Part shown: positions 6,758 through 10,366 of the stretch, piece by piece
Layout: every line of letters begins with the position of its first letter
Position numbering within the stretch: position 1 is the stretch's first letter
Assembly (NCBI GenBank): GCA_023395735.1
Contig: JAEWYI010000009.1
Span: 1-10,366 of the forward strand
Direction: 5' to 3'
DNA: 10,366 nucleotides
Origin: Cyanobacteria bacterium OH_SFB_17
Lineage (GTDB): Bacteria; Cyanobacteriota; Vampirovibrionia; Gastranaerophilales; Gastranaerophilaceae
Position numbers and translations under genes: made by a program
Notes under the pieces: generated by a model
What the model saw: only the letters and a program-made list of their open reading frames with translations
Databases searched by the model: none
What the model was told of the DNA's origin: nothing

Positions 6758-7834
6758 ATGGCGATACAAATTTTTAACAGATCATTAGGTTCATCTCTTT
6801 TGCAAACCGGCAAAACAGGTGCTAAACACATAATGTATGCAGCATTTGACCCAGTTTATCAAGAAGGGCTTGAAAAAGCTTTAAAAGCACCTAATGCAAC
6901 TATCGGTGGAGCATTAAAAGATGCTTGCAAAGTTACTGAGCAAAAAGCTGCGGGTCAAAACATTTTCAAAAGAATGTGGAAATCTTTAACAGGCATCAAA
7001 AAAGATTATTCAAAATTGAATACAAAAATGGCAAGACAAAGCAAAAATACAGAATTGCTTTCAAGATACACAGCAAGATATGGTAAAAAATTATCTTCTT
7101 TAGGCAAATTTTCTAAATATTTGAAACCGTTATCAAAAAGAATGCCTATGATTGGCAACCTAATCGCTGCAGCATTTGCAATTCCAAACATAATAAATGC
7201 ATTTTCAAAAGGCGGAGCAGTAGCAGGAACAGTTGAAACAGGAAAGGAAGCCACTAAACTTGCAGGTTTCGCAGTAGGCGCGTCTGTTGGTCAGGTATTG
7301 ATTCCTATCCCATTTGTAGGTGCAATCGTTGGTGGCGTAATTGGCGGATGGCTAACTGAAAAAGTTGTTGGAAAATCTTTCACAGAAAAAGCACAAGAAA
7401 AAGCAGCTGAAGCACAACCTCAGCCTAAAGCTCAACCAGAATTAGAATCTCAAGCACATCCACAATCAACTAAAAAAGCAGCAACTCAAGAAGGCGGGCT
7501 AACTCCAGAACAACAAGCTCAATTGATGCAACAATATCAACAACAACAAGCAGCTGCTCAAACACAAACAAACAATTTCAATCCATATATGACTCAACAA
7601 CAAACACAACAACCACAGGCTCAAACAACATTCAACCCATTTGCTCTAGGTCAAATGAATATGCAAGGAAACCCTTATGCATTCAACGCAAACAGACAAA
7701 CAGGAATGTTCAACCCTTCAGCACAATTTAATCCAAACGCTTTTGGAATGAACAATCAAATGGGTATAAACCCTTTCAACCAATATGACTATCTTCACAA
7801 AGATCTTATGGCAATGAATGCAGGTTTAATATAA
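6758..7834 (+). CDS. Orphan protein: glycine-rich hydrophobic core plus Q/N-rich tail with FNP repeats
   Basis: A 358-residue protein of unknown function in three parts. Residues 1-128 are basic, with no signal peptide. Residues 130-150 and 168-200 are hydrophobic; the second is packed with spaced glycines (FVGAIVGGVIGGW) like the glycine zippers of membrane-inserting or oligomerising proteins. From about residue 210 the chain becomes low-complexity: first Ala/Gln/Pro/Lys, then almost pure Gln/Asn/Ala/Met/Phe. This tail holds FNP at 274, 292, 318 and 324 and further NP steps at 305 and 338, ending in a short non-repetitive YDYLHKDLMAMNAGLI. The start is fixed by AGGG eight bases upstream. It is a single-gene unit ending at a strong terminator. 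The composition resembles prion-like or multivalent-interaction segments. A structural, surface or secreted role is possible, but nothing proves one. Confidence 0.88.
   Translation: MAIQIFNRSLGSSLLQTGKTGAKHIMYAAFDPVYQEGLEKALKAPNATIGGALKDACKVTEQKAAGQNIFKRMWKSLTGIKKDYSKLNTKMARQSKNTELLSRYTARYGKKLSSLGKFSKYLKPLSKRMPMIGNLIAAAFAIPNIINAFSKGGAVAGTVETGKEATKLAGFAVGASVGQVLIPIPFVGAIVGGVIGGWLTEKVVGKSFTEKAQEKAAEAQPQPKAQPELESQAHPQSTKKAATQEGGLTPEQQAQLMQQYQQQQAAAQTQTNNFNPYMTQQQTQQPQAQTTFNPFALGQMNMQGNPYAFNANRQTGMFNPSAQFNPNAFGMNNQMGINPFNQYDYLHKDLMAMNAGLI
7409..7831 (+). repeat. Low-complexity CAA/GCA-rich coding segment
   Basis: The 3' 40% of the 6758-7834 gene encodes the Q/N-rich tail, largely with CAA, AAC and GCA codons. 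There are short runs of repeated CAA around 7511-7552 and 7595-7615. The frame stays open, so the repeat is translated. Such runs are prone to length variation between strains. Confidence 0.7.
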
Positions 7835-7859
7835 ACATCAACCCCAATAAAACCAATAA

Positions 7860-7891
7860 AAAAGCGCTGATTTTTTCAAATCAGCGCTTTT
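7860..7891 (+). terminator. Intrinsic terminator after the Q/N-rich gene
   Basis: A perfect 14-bp stem (7860-7873 with 7878-7891, core AGCGCTGA) closes on a TTTC tetraloop 25 bases after the stop. It has T-rich sequence on the 3' side and A-rich sequence on the 5' side. It insulates the EF-hand gene from the upstream gene and could work in both directions. Confidence 0.88.
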
Positions 7892-7936
7892 AATTATTTA
7901 AAGTTTATGGAGGATAAATTTCAAATAAAAAAGATT

Positions 7937-7942
7937 TATAAT
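7937..7942 (+). promoter_or_regulatory. -10 element of the EF-hand gene
   Basis: A perfect TATAAT lies 31 bases before the ATG at 7974 and downstream of the 7860-7891 terminator, so a promoter is required here. No -35 hexamer resembling TTGACA is found at the normal spacing, which suggests activator dependence or a weak promoter. Confidence 0.4.
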
Positions 7943-7973
7943 AAAAAAGTAAAATTGGGAGAGGAAAAAAGTA

Positions 7974-8735
7974 ATGGTATCAAGCATTGCAAATTCAGAT
8001 GAGCTTCAACAGATGATGGCTCAATTGCTTCAAAAGATGAGCTCAGCCGACACAGACGGAATACAAGGTTTATCAAAAAATGAATTAGAATCTATTTCTA
8101 CAGATGCAAAAGATGGAAGCTCAGCTTTTTTAGATGCTCTTTCTTCTCAATTTAGCGAGCTTGATGCGAACGGAGATGGTCAACTTTCGACAAAAGAAGT
8201 TTCTAACATCAAATCGGACCCGATGGGTCCGCCTCCGGGGCTTTTTATCGAAGCAGAAGAAAGCTCTGATTCTTCATCCACAAGCTCAAACAAAGATACA
8301 ATTTCTGAATTAATGGAAAAATGGATGGATAAATTTGCCGAAAGCTACGATTCGGCTGAAGACTCTGAAAATGCAGATTCTTTAGTTGCTTCTATTGATA
8401 AAGATGGAACAAACAGCTTATCTTATAAAGAACTATCTCAGGTTGCAGGCGACGATGGAAGCATTCAGTCACAAGCGGTTAAAAGCTTGATGGATAATTT
8501 CGAAAACTTTGATAAAAACAACGACAGTCAGCTTGATAAAGACGAAATAAGCCAAGCTTTCAGTGATTTTAGCGAAAAAGTTAAAACAAGTGATTCTTCA
8601 GATGGAAACGAATTTTTTGACAGTCTTAAAAACGGATTCGAAAAATTGTCGTCTTCTGTAGTTAAAAAGCTTATTGAAAACTATAACAATAACGGTTTTT
8701 CAGGCGCATTATCGGCTCTCAACATAACAATGTAA
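7974..8735 (+). CDS. EF-hand calcium-binding protein with four loops in two pairs
   Basis: A 253-residue acidic, Ser/Asp-rich protein. Four 12-residue EF-hand loops start at residues 26 (DTDGIQGLSKNE), 64 (DANGDGQLSTKE), 142 (DKDGTNSLSYKE) and 180 (DKNNDSQLDKDE). Loop 2 is fully canonical. Loops 3 and 4 keep the acidic positions 1, 3 and 12, with small changes at 5 or 6. Loop 1 has Ile at position 5 and may bind poorly. The spacing within each pair is exactly 38 residues, so the protein looks like a duplicated EF-hand pair. A linker with GPPPGLF and a Ser-rich acidic stretch joins the pairs. There is no signal peptide or membrane segment. Bacterial EF-hand proteins of this style include secreted effectors and calcium buffers; which applies here is unknown. 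SD GGGAGAGG precedes the ATG, and the gene stands alone between two promoters. Confidence 0.92.
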   Translation: MVSSIANSDELQQMMAQLLQKMSSADTDGIQGLSKNELESISTDAKDGSSAFLDALSSQFSELDANGDGQLSTKEVSNIKSDPMGPPPGLFIEAEESSDSSSTSSNKDTISELMEKWMDKFAESYDSAEDSENADSLVASIDKDGTNSLSYKELSQVAGDDGSIQSQAVKSLMDNFENFDKNNDSQLDKDEISQAFSDFSEKVKTSDSSDGNEFFDSLKNGFEKLSSSVVKKLIENYNNNGFSGALSALNITM

Positions 8736-8747
8736 ACTATCTATAAA

Positions 8748-8765
8748 ATAATTCTTTAGAATTAT
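8748..8765 (+). terminator. Weak AT-rich hairpin after the EF-hand gene
   Basis: ATAATTC and GAATTAT form a 7-bp stem with a TTTA loop 13 bases after the stop. A T-run follows only about 12 bases later (8778-8786). The low GC content and distant T-run make it a poor terminator, so some read-through into the small gene at 8820 is likely. Confidence 0.3.
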
Positions 8766-8770
8766 AGCTA

Positions 8771-8798
8771 TTGAATTTATTTTTTAGTTTACTAGAAT
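8771..8798 (+). promoter_or_regulatory. Candidate promoter for the small exported protein
   Basis: TTGAAT (8771-8776, 4/6) and TAGAAT (8793-8798, 5/6) are separated by 16 bases. A start site near 8805 would leave a leader of about 15 bases that still contains the SD at 8809-8813. This is a consensus match only; TATAAA at 8802-8807 is an alternative -10 without a good -35. Confidence 0.4.
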
Positions 8799-8819
8799 TG
8801 TTATAAATAGGAGTTATAT

Positions 8820-9026
8820 ATGAAAAAGTTTTTAATTACGCTGTTAACTTTTTTAATGTTATCTTGCGCATGTTTTGCGGAAACTGTTTTTTTTAATACA
8901 AAAACTCACAAGTTTCACAATTTTTCTTGCCAATGGGCAGCCAAATGTACAAAAAACTGCATCAAAATTGAGCGTCAACAAGCAGTCAAAAGAGGCGGCG
9001 TTCCTTGCAAAGTATGTGGCGGATAA
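8820..9026 (+). CDS. Small exported Cys-rich, probable metal-binding protein
   Basis: A 68-residue protein. Residues 1-20 form a typical signal peptide: KK, a hydrophobic run, then SCACFA before Glu21. The Cys at 16 is preceded by LMLS, which is not a good lipobox, so signal peptidase I cleavage after Ala20 is more likely than lipoprotein processing. The mature ~48 residues carry His30, His33, Cys37, Cys43, Cys47 and a C-terminal PCKVC (Cys63, Cys66), with A-V-K-R-G-G-V before it. This H-x3-C ... G-x-x-P-C-x-x-C layout matches a small widespread domain, also found at the C-terminus of some secreted nucleases, that is thought to bind zinc. Cys43 and Cys47 could add a disulfide. SD AGGAG gives a secure start. 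The stop lies 6 bases from the stop of the convergent gene, and no terminator is seen between them. Confidence 0.85.
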   Translation: MKKFLITLLTFLMLSCACFAETVFFNTKTHKFHNFSCQWAAKCTKNCIKIERQQAVKRGGVPCKVCGG

Positions 9027-9032
9027 ACAGAG

Positions 9033-9404
9033 TTAAGAAACTTTGGTTACAGAACCTGCGATTATTTTATATTTTTGACTAATAGGACTTACCTTTTTCC
9101 AAACTCTTAAATACCTATAGTCGCCTGTTATATCCATAACTCCGTACCGACCTTTAATGTGGGTTAACACAGTAACTATAGCAATATCACCGTGAATTTG
9201 AATTTGCATATCTTCAGGGATAATCTCTTCCATTTCCTGAACTTTTTGACTGTGCATAGCAATATCCATCTCTTTGCTTGCAAGGGAACCTCCCGGACTT
9301 ACAAAAACAAGTGAATCATCTATCAATTCATCAAGTTTTTCAACATCGCTAGACACCATCGCCTGAATAAGCTCTTCTTCTAATTTTCTAATGATTTTTT
9401 CCAT
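9033..9404 (-). CDS. NTF2/SnoaL-like (DUF4440-type) small protein
   Basis: A 123-residue soluble protein with the order of an NTF2-like cone fold. An N-terminal helix (1-18, EKIIRKLEEELIQAM) is followed by SDVEKLDELIDDSLVFVSPGG (19-39), the typical helix then first strand. The sheet includes GDIAIVTVL (72-80), YRYLRVW (96-102) and YKIIAGSVTKV (112-122), the last close to the common 'W-x-I/V-x-A-G/S' ending of DUF4440 proteins. Members are diverse small-molecule-binding or enzymatic proteins, so no substrate can be named. SD AGGAG lies 9 bases from the ATG. It starts 18 bases after the stop of ablB and is almost certainly co-transcribed with it. Whether it takes part in beta-lysine metabolism is only a guess from position. 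Confidence 0.85.
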   Translation of the reverse strand: MEKIIRKLEEELIQAMVSSDVEKLDELIDDSLVFVSPGGSLASKEMDIAMHSQKVQEMEEIIPEDMQIQIHGDIAIVTVLTHIKGRYGVMDITGDYRYLRVWKKVSPISQKYKIIAGSVTKVS

Positions 9405-9422
9405 GCAAATATCTCCTGTGAA

Positions 9423-10259
9423 CTAAAAAAGATTTTTGTACCAAACATTCATAGTCTCTATATTACCACAAATTCCCGTATTATTAACCAGCCTTCCACC
9501 AAAAATATAGCCTGATTTTGAAAAGGTCAAATTCATTGGGATTGAATTTGCTCTAGCAGTTGCATAGCAGGTAATTATATCAATTTTTTTTATTTCTTTT
9601 TCTAACTCTTTTAACAATAAAAAAGATAAATTGTTTCCTCTGTATTCAAAAAGGGTTGCAAAATCTGTCATTTCAGCATTTTTATGCTCAAAATCCATTT
9701 CTGCAGAAGCAAGAGCGACAAGTTTTTCAACACTAAAAGCACCTATATAAAGGATATTTTTCTCCATTGTTTTTCTTAAATATTCAACATCAAAAATCGG
9801 GAATGGATAAGTCGAAAAAACTTTCTTATAAACCTCTATCATAGCTTTTATATCAGAATTTTCTAGCTTTCTTATTTCAAAATTATTTGGCGAATCTGAC
9901 ACAAATTTATTTTCGATTTTCAGAATTGATTTTTGCTGAACGTTTTTCAATTCATTCTTATTTTGAATTAATTCTCTTTGTTTTGAAAAAAATTTGCTCA
10001 TAAAATGAAGATTTTTTTCTCCGGAAAAAAAGTTTTCGACAAATGCCTCGTTTTTGTAGCCCTTTGACAAAAAAACATTCTTCAAATTCTCAGGAATTTT
10101 CGCCACAATCTTGGTATAATTATTATCCTGCGCAAGTTTTTCCGCATAAGAAATAACAGAAGAATAGTTATCTTCTTTCAATTTCATCAAATAAACTCTA
10201 TCGCTTTGTTTTCCATGCTGGATAACAGAGCTCTGATATGTCTCAATTTTATCAACCAT
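9423..10259 (-). CDS. ablB: Beta-lysine N6-acetyltransferase (AblB, GNAT family)
   Basis: A 278-residue enzyme that acetylates the epsilon-amino group of beta-lysine from acetyl-CoA to give the osmolyte N-epsilon-acetyl-beta-lysine. The N-terminal AblB signature IQHGKQSDRVYLMKL (13-27) is clear. The GNAT domain begins near 128 (FEIRKLENSD), with YPFPIFD (151-157), ALASAEM (182-188), NAEMTDFAT (194-202), the acetyl-CoA loop YRGNNL (206-211), ARANSIPMNLTFSKSGY (235-251) and a C-terminal block with LVNNTGICG and NVWYKNL. The loop has Asn where the second Gly of RGxG is usual. I chose the ATG at 10259 because AblB proteins begin here and GGAG lies 8 bases upstream. A 35-residue in-frame extension to 10364 is hydrophobic and unlike the family. 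The partner lysine 2,3-aminomutase (ablA) would be expected upstream, outside the window. The NTF2-like gene follows after 18 bases. Confidence 0.93.
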   Translation of the reverse strand: MVDKIETYQSSVIQHGKQSDRVYLMKLKEDNYSSVISYAEKLAQDNNYTKIVAKIPENLKNVFLSKGYKNEAFVENFFSGEKNLHFMSKFFSKQRELIQNKNELKNVQQKSILKIENKFVSDSPNNFEIRKLENSDIKAMIEVYKKVFSTYPFPIFDVEYLRKTMEKNILYIGAFSVEKLVALASAEMDFEHKNAEMTDFATLFEYRGNNLSFLLLKELEKEIKKIDIITCYATARANSIPMNLTFSKSGYIFGGRLVNNTGICGNIETMNVWYKNLF

Positions 10260-10366
10260 ACTTAACTCCAAATAAGATTCTTCATCCTTTTTAGTCCAAA
10301 ATAATTCGCACCAAAAAACCAAAGCCTTACAGTATAGGTCGAAAACCAAACAAAAAAGTTCCATTA
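10260..10366 (-). other. Leader or 3' end of an upstream gene, unresolved at the window edge
   Basis: These 107 bases lie upstream of ablB. On the minus strand one frame is open from the edge to a TAA at 10329-10327, and another runs in frame into ablB. Neither piece is long enough to identify. No clear promoter pair is seen. It could be the end of ablA plus a spacer, or an independent leader. Confidence 0.3.

Noticed and set aside
7628..7786. NPF tripeptides in the Q/N-rich tail as eukaryotic EH-domain ligands
   Set aside because: Two NPF occurrences are expected in a tail so rich in Asn, Pro and Phe; the shared unit is FNP, and there is no sign of eukaryotic targeting.
7907..8002. Short frame starting ATGGAGGATAAATTT before the EF-hand gene
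   Set aside because: It would encode ~31 mostly Lys/Ile/Asn residues and overlap the EF-hand start in another frame. Its GGAGG lies inside its own first codons and no upstream SD fits.
8820..8879. Lipoprotein signal at Cys16 of the small exported protein
   Set aside because: LMLSC has Met at -3 and Leu at -2, a poor lipobox, while SCACFA followed by Glu suits signal peptidase I.
10260..10364. N-terminal extension of the acetyltransferase to an ATG at 10364
   Set aside because: The 35 extra residues are hydrophobic and unlike AblB, whose members begin near MVDKIE; the internal ATG at 10259 has a good SD and no SD can be seen for the outer one.

Overview
The window is AT-rich, with compact genes, standard bacterial start codons, Shine-Dalgarno (SD) sites and intrinsic hairpin terminators. 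It is bacterial chromosome. Several orphan proteins, a cytoplasmic-looking EF-hand protein and the low GC content would fit an uncultured gut lineage such as Gastranaerophilales (Vampirovibrionia/Melainabacteria). That placement is an impression from protein style and is not proven by any marker here.

Layout. Positions 1-2087 (minus) hold the first ~695 codons of valyl-tRNA synthetase, cut by the window edge. A strong terminator at 2184-2226 separates it from an upstream, same-strand pair of overlapping orphan membrane-protein genes (2263-2889 and 2889-3899). Positions 4042-6658 hold a divergent glycosylation pair: a GT-C, ArnT/PMT-like membrane glycosyltransferase (minus) and a GT2 polyprenyl-phosphate glycosyltransferase with two C-terminal membrane helices (plus). 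They share a 61-bp promoter region. Positions 6758-7834 (plus) encode an orphan protein with a glycine-rich hydrophobic core and a long Q/N-rich tail carrying repeated FNP motifs, followed by a very clean terminator. Positions 7974-8735 encode a four-EF-hand protein, and 8820-9026 a small exported Cys-rich protein. Convergent to these, on the minus strand, are an NTF2/SnoaL-like protein (9033-9404) and beta-lysine N6-acetyltransferase ablB (9423-10259), which form a short operon.

How the genes relate. ValS is housekeeping. The GT2/GT-C pair probably makes and uses a lipid-linked sugar at the outer face of the inner membrane. AblB makes the osmolyte N-epsilon-acetyl-beta-lysine, and its partner ablA would be expected just beyond position 10366 but is not visible. 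The orphan genes at 2889-3899 and 6758-7834 share an 11-base upstream box (AAGGTAAGGTT) with further flanking similarity, which suggests co-regulation. This box and the Q/N-rich FNP-repeat protein are the most novel signals in the window. I see no tRNA, rRNA, CRISPR array, insertion sequence or phage gene.
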